A stretch of DNA of 64,000 nt. Source: Armatimonadetes bacterium UBA5352 (GTDB taxonomy: Bacteria > Armatimonadota > Zipacnadia > Zipacnadales > UBA5352). Location: assembly GCA_002411015.1 (NCBI GenBank), contig DHPY01000104.1, forward strand, positions 73,233 through 137,232. The letters are read 5' to 3'. This document shows, in pieces, positions 16,018-24,840 of the stretch; within the stretch, counting starts at the first letter, position 1; each line of letters begins with the position of its first letter. The notes under the pieces were generated by a model. The model was not told the origin of the DNA, searched no databases, and was given only the letters and a program-made list of their open reading frames with translations. The position numbers were made by a program, and so were the translations under genes.

Positions 16018-16830
16018 GTGAAGCTTGGTGTGCGAGCGATTATCTTCACACGCACTCATCCGGTCGAGGAAGCGGCCAGGCTCATCGCTTCCTATGGCCT
16101 CGACGGCGTGGCGGTACCCACGATCTATCAGGAGTACCCGCAGTACAGCACCAGCCACCCGGCGATGGACCCGTCGGCATACCCGGCGGAGGCGGCGGAG
16201 CATGTCCGCAGGAGCTTCCACGACGCCGGGCTGGCAACGTGGGCGATGGACTCCTACAACAACATCAGCAGCGATGATCCGGAGGTCCGGCGTGCCGCGA
16301 TTGACGCGATGAAGGGCGCCATCGAGACCGCGCGGCGCTTCGGCTGCGACACTATCGCCACTGAGTCCGGCCGGCGCGGGGTCGGAGGCTTCGAGCGCTG
16401 CGTCGAGGCATTCCGGGAGTTCATGCCGCTGGCGGAGGCGAACGGGATCACGGTCTGCGTGGAGCCGTCTTACGCGCAGACGGTGCCGAACTCATGGACG
16501 ATGCGCGGGCTGATCGAGGAGATCGGTAGCCCGAACCTGAAGGTCCTGCTCGACCCGGCGAACATCCTCTGCTACGACGACACCGCGCGGCCGTTCGAGG
16601 TACTGCGCGAGCATATTGTCCTCGCGCACGCGAAGGATTGCATCGTGGATGAGAAGGGGATGCCGAGCTTCCCCTCCGCCGGCCAGGGTCAGGTGAACTG
16701 GCCGGTCTTCCTCGAGCGACTGATGGCACTCGGGGACGTGCCGCTGATCATTGAGTACGCGAAAGAAGAGACCTTTGCCGAAGTCGTGGACTTCCTGCGC
16801 GCGCAGATCGCCGAGGTCGAAGGGAACTGA
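16018..16830 (+). CDS. Sugar phosphate isomerase/epimerase family protein (AP endonuclease 2 fold)
   Basis: A 270-residue TIM-barrel protein of the xylose-isomerase-like family. Candidate metal ligands are visible as the Glu in CVEPSY, the Asp in LLDPANI, the His in LAHAKD and the Glu in IIEYAK. Members isomerise or epimerise keto sugars, inosose or hydroxypyruvate with a divalent metal. It starts at GTG 16018, seven bases after the preceding stop, with GAGAGGTGA upstream. It is followed by a URO-D-like gene and secreted glycosidases, so a role in catabolism of an unusual sugar is likely but not proven. Confidence 0.85.
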   Translation: MKLGVRAIIFTRTHPVEEAARLIASYGLDGVAVPTIYQEYPQYSTSHPAMDPSAYPAEAAEHVRRSFHDAGLATWAMDSYNNISSDDPEVRRAAIDAMKGAIETARRFGCDTIATESGRRGVGGFERCVEAFREFMPLAEANGITVCVEPSYAQTVPNSWTMRGLIEEIGSPNLKVLLDPANILCYDDTARPFEVLREHIVLAHAKDCIVDEKGMPSFPSAGQGQVNWPVFLERLMALGDVPLIIEYAKEETFAEVVDFLRAQIAEVEGN

Positions 16831-16918
16831 GCCACCTCTCCCGGAGACCTCCGGTCTCACGGCCCCCTCTCCGTTCCGGAAGAGGGAGCCAACGTGAGGC
16901 AACGGAGGCAACCCGAGC

Positions 16919-18034
16919 ATGAATCAGCGGGAGCGCTTTGTCGCGTGCATGACGTATCAGCCGGTGGACCACGTCCCGGATCGGGAGTTCGGCTTCTGGG
17001 ATGATACCTTCAAGCGGTGGCATCAGGAGGGGCTGCCGGAGGAGATCAACAGCAACTCCAACTGCGACCCGTTCTTCGGCTTCGAGCGCATGATGATGCT
17101 GCCGGCCCCGGTCGGGCTGATCCCGGGCTTTGAGAGCAAGATCCTCGAGGAGAGCGGGGACCGCCAGATCGTGCAGGATGGCGAGGGCGCGAAGAAGGTC
17201 ATCTACACGGATGGCACGAGCACGATCCCGCGTTACCTCGAGTTTCCGGTCAGGGACCGTGCTTCGTGGGAGGAGCTCAAGGAGCGGCTGCGGATTGACG
17301 ACCCGGCGCGCTACGGGAGCGACTGGGACGAGATCGCTCTGCGCACGCACGAGAGCGATGTGCCCGTGCAGATCCACGGCGGCAGTCTCTTCGGGCGGCT
17401 GCGGAACTACATGGGCTTCGAGGGCATCGCGATGATGTGCCACGATGACCCGGAGCTTATCGGCGATATGGTCGAGCACATGTGCCAGATGGCCTGTGCG
17501 GTGATTGAGCCCGCGGTGAAGGCGGGCTGCCGGATCGACTGCGGCTCGTTCTGGGAGGACATCAACTTCAAGCAGGGCTGCATCATCTCCCCCACCATGT
17601 TCCACCGCTGGCTGACGCCGCGCTACACGCGGATCACGGACCTCATGTACGAGATGGGCGCGGTCATGTGCTTCGTCGATTCGGACGGCAACATCACCGA
17701 TTCGGTTGATGGCTGGCTCGATGGCGGCGTGAACTGCATGTTCCCGGTGGAGGTCGCGGCGGGCTCGGACCCGATTGACATTCGGAAGCGCTGGGGCCAG
17801 AAGGTTCTGCTGATGGGCGGCGTCAACAAGCGCGCGCTGGCGGCGGGCCGCGACGCGATTGACGCTGAGATCGCGCGCCTGAAGCCGCTGGTGGACGAGG
17901 GCGGCTACATCCCGCACGTGGACCATCGCGTGCCGCCGGATGTCAGCTACGCCGACTATCTCTACTACCTGCAGCGCAAGCGCGAGGTTTTCGGCATTCC
18001 GGAGCCGACCGACGCGCCGATGTTCAACACGTAG
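16919..18034 (+). CDS. URO-D-like family protein
   Basis: A 371-residue TIM-barrel protein of the uroporphyrinogen decarboxylase/methylcobalamin:CoM methyltransferase superfamily, in its short-named URO-D-like branch. It begins RERFVACMTYQPVDHVP, the standard opening of this branch. The expected His-x-Cys zinc motif of MtaA/MtbA is replaced by VDSDG at residues 253-257, so a corrinoid methyltransferase role is doubtful. True HemE is also unlikely because the N-terminal Arg motif of HemE is absent. The good ribosome binding site GGAGG lies ten bases before the ATG. It heads a run of glycosidase genes, which hints at a role in sugar metabolism. Confidence 0.8.
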   Translation: MNQRERFVACMTYQPVDHVPDREFGFWDDTFKRWHQEGLPEEINSNSNCDPFFGFERMMMLPAPVGLIPGFESKILEESGDRQIVQDGEGAKKVIYTDGTSTIPRYLEFPVRDRASWEELKERLRIDDPARYGSDWDEIALRTHESDVPVQIHGGSLFGRLRNYMGFEGIAMMCHDDPELIGDMVEHMCQMACAVIEPAVKAGCRIDCGSFWEDINFKQGCIISPTMFHRWLTPRYTRITDLMYEMGAVMCFVDSDGNITDSVDGWLDGGVNCMFPVEVAAGSDPIDIRKRWGQKVLLMGGVNKRALAAGRDAIDAEIARLKPLVDEGGYIPHVDHRVPPDVSYADYLYYLQRKREVFGIPEPTDAPMFNT

Positions 18035-18053
18035 CGCGAGGAGTCATGGCCTG

Positions 18054-20321
18054 ATGATGCGCGTACTCAGCCGCTCTGCACTGATCGCCATCGGGGTGGT
18101 CACCATCATGGCAGCGAGATCAGACGCGCACTGGGAGCCGCCGACTGAGACCTTCCCGTGGGCGGATCCGGGGGCGGTCCGCTGGGTCATCAACTACTCC
18201 TCGATGGACGAGGCGCAGGTGCAGTTCCTGCTGGACGCAGGCTTCAACCTGATCCAGGGCGGCGCCTTCGCAGGTGATGCGATGCAGATTGCGCGCGAGG
18301 GGGGCGCGCACCGGATGATGTACATCTGCTCGCGCACGATCTACCACGAGCAGCTCTTCCCGGAGCACCCGGAGCTGCGCGAGGCGGCGATCCTTACCCC
18401 CGAGGGCGAGTACAAGGTCATCTATAACAACCCGGCGCGCTATGCGGGGTGCTTCAACCAGCCGGCGTGGCTGGAGTACATCAAGGGGCGGATGGACGCC
18501 CTCCAGGAGATGGGCGTTGACTGCATCTTCTTCGACAACCCCATGACCTGGGCGTGCTACTGCCCGACCTGCCGCGAGAAGTTCCGCGCCTACAGCCTCG
18601 AGCATACCGGCACTGCGTATGAGCTTGGCGAGGCAGGCACTCCGGGCGAGCTTGAGCGCTGGTTCACGCTCGACACCGCGCGCGAGTTCTTTGAGCAGGT
18701 CCACGCCTACGCGCACGACCGCGAAGAGCCGCTGTTCATCGTCGCGAACAACCTGAGCTACTGGTTGATAGATCAGGGCCTGGTGGATGGCGTCTTCACC
18801 GAGGCCTTCGCGCACCCGCCCTTCGGGAAAGACATCGCGGCCTGCAAGATCGGCCTGGCCGCCAGTCACGGCCGCCCGACCGGCTTCCTGAGCTACATCC
18901 CGGGCCCACCGAGGCAGGCTCGCGGGGTGGAGCGCTACCACGCTCCCGGCGCGACGAACATGTGGGTGGCGCTCCCGCTGCCGGAGGAGTACGCGCTGGG
19001 CTGCGCGACCGGGATCGCGCTCGGCGGCAACTACATGCCGAACATGAGCCTCAATGGCGACCGCAACGTGCTGGCGATGACCAAGCCGGAGGAGGACCGG
19101 GCGATCCTTGACGCCTGCGAGGGGTACGCGGGCTTCGCGCGACAGTGGGAGGCGCTGCTTGCCGATCAGCGTGCTGGCAGCAAAGTCGGGGTGCTCTTCG
19201 ATCTCACCTACGGACCGCGCACGGGGCAGATCCTGGGGCTCGATCGCGGCAACATCAACGACCTTCTCTGGCTGCTGCAGAGCGCGGGGGTGCCATCGGA
19301 TGTCGTGGTGAACTCCGACCTCAGCCGGGGCGGGCTGGATGACTTCGGCGCGCTGCTGATAGACGGGCAGGCGACGCTCACGCCGCAGGAGATGACGGGT
19401 CTGCGCGAGTTCGTCGAGCGCGGCGGGACGCTGGTGCTCTCGGCCAGCCTCGATATCCGCGAGCGACTGGAGCCCATCGAGGCCCGCCGCAAGGTCGCGG
19501 AGTTCCTGCCCGGGGTCTCCGACGCGCTCTACCTCAACGTGAGCGCGCTCGACCTCAAGATGGATGGCTACGAGGCCGACAGCGGGCGCATCAAGGCGAT
19601 GACTGAGGGCACGGCGTCGCTTGAGTTCGCTGCCGAGCCGGGGCTGTGGCAGATCGGATTCAGCTACCTCGACGAGAGCGACGGGCGGTCGAGCTACGAA
19701 CTGCTCGTGAACGGCACCGCGGTCGGCAGTTGGACCGCGGACGCCGACGATGATGAGTGGCATGACTTCATATCCGAGCCGCTTGAGCTTACCGCGGGCG
19801 ACACGATCGCGGTGCACGGAACCGCCGGCGGGGGGGAGTACGCGCGGGTGCAGTCGCTGACGCTGCGCAGCCGCACCTCCGAGGCAGGCTACGAGGAGGT
19901 CACGCTCGGCGAGGGCCGCGTGCTGCAGATGGCGGGATCGCTGGAGGCGCTCTCCGCTGATGAGTGCGCGGTCGCGCTGGACGCCCTGCGGGCCGCCACT
20001 CCCGTGTCAGGCGCGTGGCCCGAGACGGTGCTGGTGAACGTGCTGCGCCAGCCCGAACGGGGCATCTTTTCCGCGCACATCGTGAACCACGACTTCGTGT
20101 ACGACGATGCCTACGCGATACAGGAGATCCGCCCGACGCCCGAGATCACGCTGCAGGTGAACGATCCGGCGCTCACGGTCGCGTGGCTGGTGGCGCCGGG
20201 AGCGGAGCCGAGCGAACTGCCGGTCGTTGACGGCGCGGTCACGGTACCGCCGGTAGAGATCTATGCGGCGGTGCTGCTCGCTCCGGGCGCGGCGACGCTG
20301 GAGGCGCTGACGGCGCAGTAG
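18054..20321 (+). CDS. Secreted glycoside-hydrolase-like protein with GATase-like domain
   Basis: A 755-residue exported protein (signal peptide about residues 1-24). The first 330 residues form a probable TIM barrel with a strand-end DCIFFDNP followed by a paired-cysteine segment ACYCPTC, a pattern I associate with uncharacterised glycosidases. Residues about 380-480 resemble the glutamine-amidotransferase-like trimerisation domain of GH42 beta-galactosidases (ALLIDGQATLTPQEM, FVERGGTLVLSAS). A beta-rich C-terminal region follows. It starts 19 bases after the URO-D-like gene and precedes the GH172 gene by 15 bases, so all three probably form one operon. The substrate is unknown. Confidence 0.75.
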   Translation: MMRVLSRSALIAIGVVTIMAARSDAHWEPPTETFPWADPGAVRWVINYSSMDEAQVQFLLDAGFNLIQGGAFAGDAMQIAREGGAHRMMYICSRTIYHEQLFPEHPELREAAILTPEGEYKVIYNNPARYAGCFNQPAWLEYIKGRMDALQEMGVDCIFFDNPMTWACYCPTCREKFRAYSLEHTGTAYELGEAGTPGELERWFTLDTAREFFEQVHAYAHDREEPLFIVANNLSYWLIDQGLVDGVFTEAFAHPPFGKDIAACKIGLAASHGRPTGFLSYIPGPPRQARGVERYHAPGATNMWVALPLPEEYALGCATGIALGGNYMPNMSLNGDRNVLAMTKPEEDRAILDACEGYAGFARQWEALLADQRAGSKVGVLFDLTYGPRTGQILGLDRGNINDLLWLLQSAGVPSDVVVNSDLSRGGLDDFGALLIDGQATLTPQEMTGLREFVERGGTLVLSASLDIRERLEPIEARRKVAEFLPGVSDALYLNVSALDLKMDGYEADSGRIKAMTEGTASLEFAAEPGLWQIGFSYLDESDGRSSYELLVNGTAVGSWTADADDDEWHDFISEPLELTAGDTIAVHGTAGGGEYARVQSLTLRSRTSEAGYEEVTLGEGRVLQMAGSLEALSADECAVALDALRAATPVSGAWPETVLVNVLRQPERGIFSAHIVNHDFVYDDAYAIQEIRPTPEITLQVNDPALTVAWLVAPGAEPSELPVVDGAVTVPPVEIYAAVLLAPGAATLEALTAQ

Positions 20322-20336
20322 CTTCAGGGAGGCGAG

Positions 20337-21395
20337 ATGACGATGATGCCGAGCCTGACGAACCCGCTGCGAGGGCTGATCCTGCCGCGCGACACGCGAT
20401 CGAAGCGCATCTCAAGCTGGGACACGAGCGGCGCAAACGGGGATCGCTGGATAATGGAGCCCGGTGAGACGCGCACCCTCGCGCAGATTGAGAGTGCGGG
20501 GTGCATCAACCACATCTGGATGACCTCAAGTTCGGACGAGCCGGCGTGGCCGCGCAGGGTGCTGCTGCGGATGTACTGGGACGGGCAGGACGCGCCGAGC
20601 GTCGAGGTGCCGATGGGAGACTTCTTCGGCGTAGGCCACGGGATGCTGGCGGAGTATGAGTGCATCGCACTCAACATGACGCACCACCCGAGCGGCAGGC
20701 TGCGGTCGGCGTTCAACTGCTGGTTCCCGATGCCCTTCTCGACCGGCGCGCGCATCGAGCTTGTGAATGAGAGCGAGCAGTCGCGGCCGGTCTACTTCTA
20801 CGTGGACTACGAGGAGCAGGACGAGCCGACGCCAGATCACCTCTACTTCCACGCCTCGTGGCGGCGCGAGAACCCCTGCGACGGCTGGGGCGCGCCGAAC
20901 GCGATGTCGGCCGAACGCAAGCTCAACCAGACGCCGAACCTCAGCGATGAGGGGAACTACCTGATCCTGGAGGCGGAGGGGCGCGGGCACTACGTCGGCT
21001 GCAATCTCTCCATCGACAACTGGGATGGCGGCTGGTGGGGCGAGGGCGACGACATGATCTTCATCGATGGCGAACAGTGGCCTCCGTCGCTGCACGGGAC
21101 GGGCTCGGAGGACTACTTCTCGCACGCCTACGGGATGCAGGATGTGCGGGGGCTGTATCACGGCACCTCGCTCTTCAACCGCGGGCACCGCAACTGGGAC
21201 GGGAAGTGGACGGTCTACCGGCTGCATATCCCGGACCCGATCGTCTTCCAGCGCTCGATTCGCGTGAGCATCGAGCATGGCCACGCCAACCACCGCTCAG
21301 ACGACTACTCCTCCACGGCCTACTGGTATCAGACGCTTCCGGCGAAGCCATTCGCGCCAATGTTGCCGGTGGAGAGGAGATTGCCGCGCGCGTAG
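20337..21395 (+). CDS. DUF2961 / glycoside hydrolase family 172 protein
   Basis: A 352-residue protein with the characteristic DUF2961 opening (SKRISSWDTSGANGD) and the later GTGSEDYFSHAYG segment that carries the acidic active-site residues. GH172 enzymes include difructose-anhydride synthases and fructo- or arabinofuranosidases that work as oligomers built from jelly-roll pairs. There is no signal peptide although the neighbour upstream is exported, so this enzyme probably acts on imported oligosaccharides. The ATG at 20337 follows AGGGAGG. Family assignment is firm; the sugar acted on is not. Confidence 0.85.
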   Translation: MTMMPSLTNPLRGLILPRDTRSKRISSWDTSGANGDRWIMEPGETRTLAQIESAGCINHIWMTSSSDEPAWPRRVLLRMYWDGQDAPSVEVPMGDFFGVGHGMLAEYECIALNMTHHPSGRLRSAFNCWFPMPFSTGARIELVNESEQSRPVYFYVDYEEQDEPTPDHLYFHASWRRENPCDGWGAPNAMSAERKLNQTPNLSDEGNYLILEAEGRGHYVGCNLSIDNWDGGWWGEGDDMIFIDGEQWPPSLHGTGSEDYFSHAYGMQDVRGLYHGTSLFNRGHRNWDGKWTVYRLHIPDPIVFQRSIRVSIEHGHANHRSDDYSSTAYWYQTLPAKPFAPMLPVERRLPRA

Positions 21396-21431
21396 CGTAT
21401 ATGTACCTGCCATCTCGAGGAGGTGCTCGCT

Positions 21432-21857
21432 ATGAGTCACACGATCCGGCAGGTGACGGCGGCGGTTGTCCAGGTCAGTGACGAGGTCGGAGTGCTGCAC
21501 CGGGTGCTCTGCGTACTGCGGGACGCCGGTGTGAACATGCTGGCGATCGCGAGCCAGCGGCGCCAGGGCATGGCGCTGATGGCCATTCCCGAGGACATGA
21601 TGGCGGTCCGTGACCTCGCGGGACAGCGCGGCGTGCACATGCAGACTCGGCAGGTCTTCCTGATCGAGGGAGACGACCGCGTCGGGGCGCTCTGCGAGAT
21701 CACGAAAGCGATCGCGGACGCCGGGATCAGCATCGAGGACGTTGCCGCGCTCTCGGCCTCGCGGCGCTACGCGGCAGTCCTGACCTTCGCGGACGCCGAT
21801 CTTGAGGCGGCCGCGAAGGCCCTCGGTCTGGACGAGGCTGAAGAAGGCGAAAGCTAA
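21432..21857 (+). CDS. Tandem ACT-domain protein
   Basis: A 141-residue protein made of two ACT domains (about residues 1-66 and 70-138), each with a beta-alpha-beta opening: VSDEVGVLHRVLCVLRDAGVN and then DDRVGALCEITKAIADAGIS. ACT domains bind amino acids or similar ligands and regulate a partner. No catalytic domain is attached, so it may be a free-standing regulatory subunit or sensor. AGGAGGTG lies eight bases before the ATG. The gene is followed by a strong hairpin terminator and closes the plus-strand run that starts at bioY. Confidence 0.85.
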   Translation: MSHTIRQVTAAVVQVSDEVGVLHRVLCVLRDAGVNMLAIASQRRQGMALMAIPEDMMAVRDLAGQRGVHMQTRQVFLIEGDDRVGALCEITKAIADAGISIEDVAALSASRRYAAVLTFADADLEAAAKALGLDEAEEGES

Positions 21858-21875
21858 GCCGAGCGAAGCTATGAG

Positions 21876-21904
21876 AGGGGCTCCCGAAGCGCGGGAGCCC
21901 CTCG
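21876..21904. terminator. Bidirectional hairpin terminator
   Basis: A perfect 12-bp stem (GAGGGGCTCCCG at 21876-21887 with CGGGAGCCCCTC at 21893-21904) and a 5-base loop lie between convergent genes. There is no strong T-run on either strand. Confidence 0.75.
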
Positions 21905-21910
21905 CGCGTC

Positions 21911-22927
21911 TCAGAGGTCGAAGCGCTCGGGCCTCTGCGGTTCGCCGGTGGCGAGAGAGAGGTCGCCGGCGAGTGAGATCGCGACTGAGTTCGCGACATC
22001 GCGGCCGGAGATCGGCGGCGCGGTGTCATCGATGACGGCCTGCGCGAAGTCCCGGATGACGGGGCCGTAGGGGTGGCCTTTCACAGGCAGCTCAACCTTG
22101 ATGATGTCGTCGAGGCTGTCGTTGAGCCGGATGCGGTCGAACTCGCGGCCGGAGAGGTAGGTGCCTTCCGTCCCGTAGAGCATGAAGTTGCGGAACGAGG
22201 GGCGCTGGCAGCCGTAGGTGGTGCCGAACTTCCCGCAGGCGCCGCTCTCGAACTTCAGCACCGAGATGGCGCAGTCCATGAACGGGTACTCCTCGTCGGT
22301 GAGGCACTTCTTGCTCCCGTAGGCGTGTATCTCCACTACCTCGCCCATGCACCAGCGCAGCAGGTCTATCATGTGACAGCCGCCGCCGATAAAGGGCGTG
22401 TGGTTCTGCTCGCGCCTGCCTCGCCAGCCGGTGCGGATCAGGTTCGAGATGTTGTGCACGTAGTCGGCCTCGCCGAAGAAGAGGTCGCCGAGGTAGCCGC
22501 TGTCAGCCAGCCGCTTCGCCTCAACCATCCGCGGGTTGGTGCGCAGCACCTGGTTGATGCCGAGCTTGCAGCCGGACTTCTCCTCGGCGGCGAGCATCGC
22601 GCGGACTTCCTCGATGCTGATCGCCATCGGCTTCTCGCAGAGGACGTGGATGCCGCTCTCCAGCGCCGCGATGGACTGCCGGGCATGCTCGGCGTCCGGC
22701 GTGGCGATGAAGACCATCTCGATGTCGTCCTGCTTGAGCATCTCCTCGTAGTCGGTGTACCAGGGGATGCCATACTCCTCCCCCACCGTGCGCGCGGGCT
22801 CTTCGAGGATGTCGCAGACCGCGACAAGCTCGGTGTTGGGCTGCTCAGTGACGGGCTTCGCGCGGCCGAAGGGGCTGCGCGGGCTCAGGCCGACGACGGC
22901 ACAGCGGGTTCTGAGGGTCTCAGACAT
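21911..22927 (-). CDS. Gfo/Idh/MocA family oxidoreductase
   Basis: A 338-residue NAD(P)-dependent dehydrogenase of the Gfo/Idh/MocA family, which oxidises or reduces sugars, inositols and related polyols. The catalytic-site motif EKP lies at residues 98-100, and a HMIDLLRW segment supplies the usual Asp/His pair near residue 190. The N-terminal nucleotide turn reads VVGLSPRSPFG rather than the usual GxGxxG, which may change cofactor binding. It starts 22 bases after the stop of the DUF4091 gene upstream and is probably the last gene of that operon. Confidence 0.85.
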   Translation of the reverse strand: MSETLRTRCAVVGLSPRSPFGRAKPVTEQPNTELVAVCDILEEPARTVGEEYGIPWYTDYEEMLKQDDIEMVFIATPDAEHARQSIAALESGIHVLCEKPMAISIEEVRAMLAAEEKSGCKLGINQVLRTNPRMVEAKRLADSGYLGDLFFGEADYVHNISNLIRTGWRGRREQNHTPFIGGGCHMIDLLRWCMGEVVEIHAYGSKKCLTDEEYPFMDCAISVLKFESGACGKFGTTYGCQRPSFRNFMLYGTEGTYLSGREFDRIRLNDSLDDIIKVELPVKGHPYGPVIRDFAQAVIDDTAPPISGRDVANSVAISLAGDLSLATGEPQRPERFDL

Positions 22928-22948
22928 GATCTCAGTGTCCTCTCGGGT

Positions 22949-24676
22949 TCAGTGGTTCACGATCTCATCGAGCGCCAGCAGAAGCTCATCCCGGTGGCGC
23001 AACAGCGCGGCAGGGCCCGGGTTCCAGTAGTGGAAGTCCACGAAGACCGCCGGTGTCGGCTCGAGGAGCGCCTGCAGGCGCTGTTCCTCGAGCGGAGTCA
23101 GATCGCCTTCAGCGAGCAGCGCCCGCGCCTTCTCGAAGAGCGCCAGGTCCACGAGCGCATCGCGGGTGATCTTCAGCCGCAGCGACGGCAGCACCGGCCC
23201 CCCCTCCTCCCGAGGCGGATAGACGCGGAAGTTGTTCCCGTTATGCACGCCGCCGTAGGGGTAGCCTGAGAGCGCGTCGGAGAGTGTCAGGGTCTCCCAG
23301 AAGTCTGCCTGCAGGTCCGTCGCCCGGAAGCCGGCCCATGTGAAGACGCCGCGTGCGCCGGCGAAGTAGCTCATCCAGAGCGCGAGCCGGTGCTCTATCG
23401 CGGCGTTGTCGATCTCCATGTTCGGCGCGCCCGCCAGCGGTGCGCGCATCTGCCAGTGGATCGGGAGGTGACAGTAGTAGTGCCACAGCTCCGGCGCCTC
23501 CATGTCGCGCATCGTCGCCGGGTCATACTGACTCGCGGAGACGTCGGTCATCCAGATGTCGCAGCCATCGGGCATGTTCGGGTGATACTCGCTCGCGAGG
23601 TACACGCGCAGGCCGGGGTACTTCTGCCGCACCTCCTCGCAGAGCGGGATGTTCTGCTGCGCGAAGGTCGCGGCATCGGGCTCATCGGGCCCCCGGTAGA
23701 GGAGGCACTGGTCGAGCCAGCCTGCGGCCCGGATGTGCTCATACGCGGCGGGCATGTCGGCGTCGGGAATGCCGCGCAGATCGAAGAAGCGCTGGCCCTG
23801 CGCTGCGAGCAGGTCGTGCATCGTGTCGAAGGCCGAAGGATCCTCCGTGCTCCATAGCCCCGCCAGCGCGTCCGCGGGCTGCATGTGATGCTCCAGCGCC
23901 ATCTCGCACATGGCGCCGAACTGCTCGTCACTGAGGGTGCCTCCGCCCCACCTCCGCCCGAACCAGCTCAGAAATGGGTAGCTCTTCGGCTCAAGCGCGA
24001 GGTTCGGCACCACGCGAATGATCGGCGTTACCGTCGCGGTCTGCTCGCTATCGCTGAGCGTCAGGCGGCATGCGATCTCACCGCCAGGGTGGTCCGCGGG
24101 GATGGCCACGTCTACCCAGTAGGCTGCGAGATCGGTGCCTGAGGCGCTCGCGCGGTTCTCCGGCACAAGCGGGTCGGGCCAGCGGTCAGAGTGCATGCGC
24201 GGGTACGAAGCGTTCTGCGCGGTGGTGACGAACACCTGGCGGTAGATGGTGGCCTCCGCCTCGCCGGCGTCACGCAACTCCAGTGTGAGCGTGTACTCAC
24301 GCTCCGGAGCGCCCACGCTCGGTAGCGCGACCACCTGGAAGCCCTGCCTCTCACCCGCGGGCGCGAGGAACGGGCCCACGGTTGCAGGGCCACCGCCCGG
24401 CAACCAGCTCGGGCCGCGATACCAGTACTTGTTGGGCAGGATCTTGACCAGCTCGTGGTTCATGCCGAGCGCGAACTGAGCGTCGGGATCGGGCGCAAAG
24501 CGCTCCTGGTAGCGGGCCAGTGCGTCGCTGAAGGGCAGCCCCCACGGGTCCACGCTGTCGGCGATGCTCTTCTCCGCCTCCGGCAGGTAATCCGGCGGCG
24601 GCGCCGCACAGGCGACGGATGGCATGATCATCAACATAGCGACCGCCAGGGCTTTCATATGTGCCGCATACCTCAC
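22949..24676 (-). CDS. Secreted DUF4091-type glycosidase-like protein
   Basis: A 575-residue exported protein with a signal peptide ending near VACAA (residues 21-25). About residues 90-210 look like a beta-sandwich, and the rest resembles the TIM-barrel/DUF4091 arrangement seen in GH123-like proteins: DIWMTDVSA, a tryptophan-rich WHYYCHLPIHWQMR and GARGVFTWAGFRATD. GTG at 24676 is chosen because it forms a GTGA overlap with the stop of the fragment upstream and has GGGGAG five bases before it; an ATG 18 bases downstream is the alternative. The likely role is removal of an amino sugar from a glycan, by family resemblance only. Confidence 0.75.
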   Translation of the reverse strand: MRYAAHMKALAVAMLMIMPSVACAAPPPDYLPEAEKSIADSVDPWGLPFSDALARYQERFAPDPDAQFALGMNHELVKILPNKYWYRGPSWLPGGGPATVGPFLAPAGERQGFQVVALPSVGAPEREYTLTLELRDAGEAEATIYRQVFVTTAQNASYPRMHSDRWPDPLVPENRASASGTDLAAYWVDVAIPADHPGGEIACRLTLSDSEQTATVTPIIRVVPNLALEPKSYPFLSWFGRRWGGGTLSDEQFGAMCEMALEHHMQPADALAGLWSTEDPSAFDTMHDLLAAQGQRFFDLRGIPDADMPAAYEHIRAAGWLDQCLLYRGPDEPDAATFAQQNIPLCEEVRQKYPGLRVYLASEYHPNMPDGCDIWMTDVSASQYDPATMRDMEAPELWHYYCHLPIHWQMRAPLAGAPNMEIDNAAIEHRLALWMSYFAGARGVFTWAGFRATDLQADFWETLTLSDALSGYPYGGVHNGNNFRVYPPREEGGPVLPSLRLKITRDALVDLALFEKARALLAEGDLTPLEEQRLQALLEPTPAVFVDFHYWNPGPAALLRHRDELLLALDEIVNH

Positions 24677-24828
24677 TCATACTCCCCGACTTCTAGCGCG
24701 ACGTCCAGCATCGCCAGCCAGTTCTCTCGCGCGTGATCGGTCATCGTCGGCCGGCCGCCGAGCGTGGCGGTCGGCGAGAGGATGAAGCCTCCGCCATCCA
24801 TCCCGACGCGCACGGTCTCGGCGACCAT
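24673..24828 (-). pseudogene. C-terminal remnant of a URO-D-like gene
   Basis: A 51-codon frame begins at ATG 24828, 12 bases after the acetyltransferase stop, and ends in a GTGA overlap with the next gene. Its sequence contains DGGGFILSPTATLG followed by HARENWLAMLDVALEVGEY. This resembles the last 45 or so residues of URO-D-like proteins, including the final helix. The N-terminal 300 residues of such a protein are absent. The simplest view is an internal deletion that left the tail in place within the operon. A retained small protein is possible but less likely. Confidence 0.5.
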
Positions 24829-24840
24829 CGGCCATGGCGC

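Noticed and set aside
16844..16858. Small hairpin GAGACC/GGTCTC after the sugar isomerase gene
   Set aside because: A 6-bp stem with no T-run, too weak to call a terminator between genes that are probably cotranscribed.
18120..19817. A 565-codon minus-strand frame opposite the secreted glycosidase-like gene
   Set aside because: No ribosome site and low-complexity composition; the plus-strand protein has a signal peptide and domain motifs.
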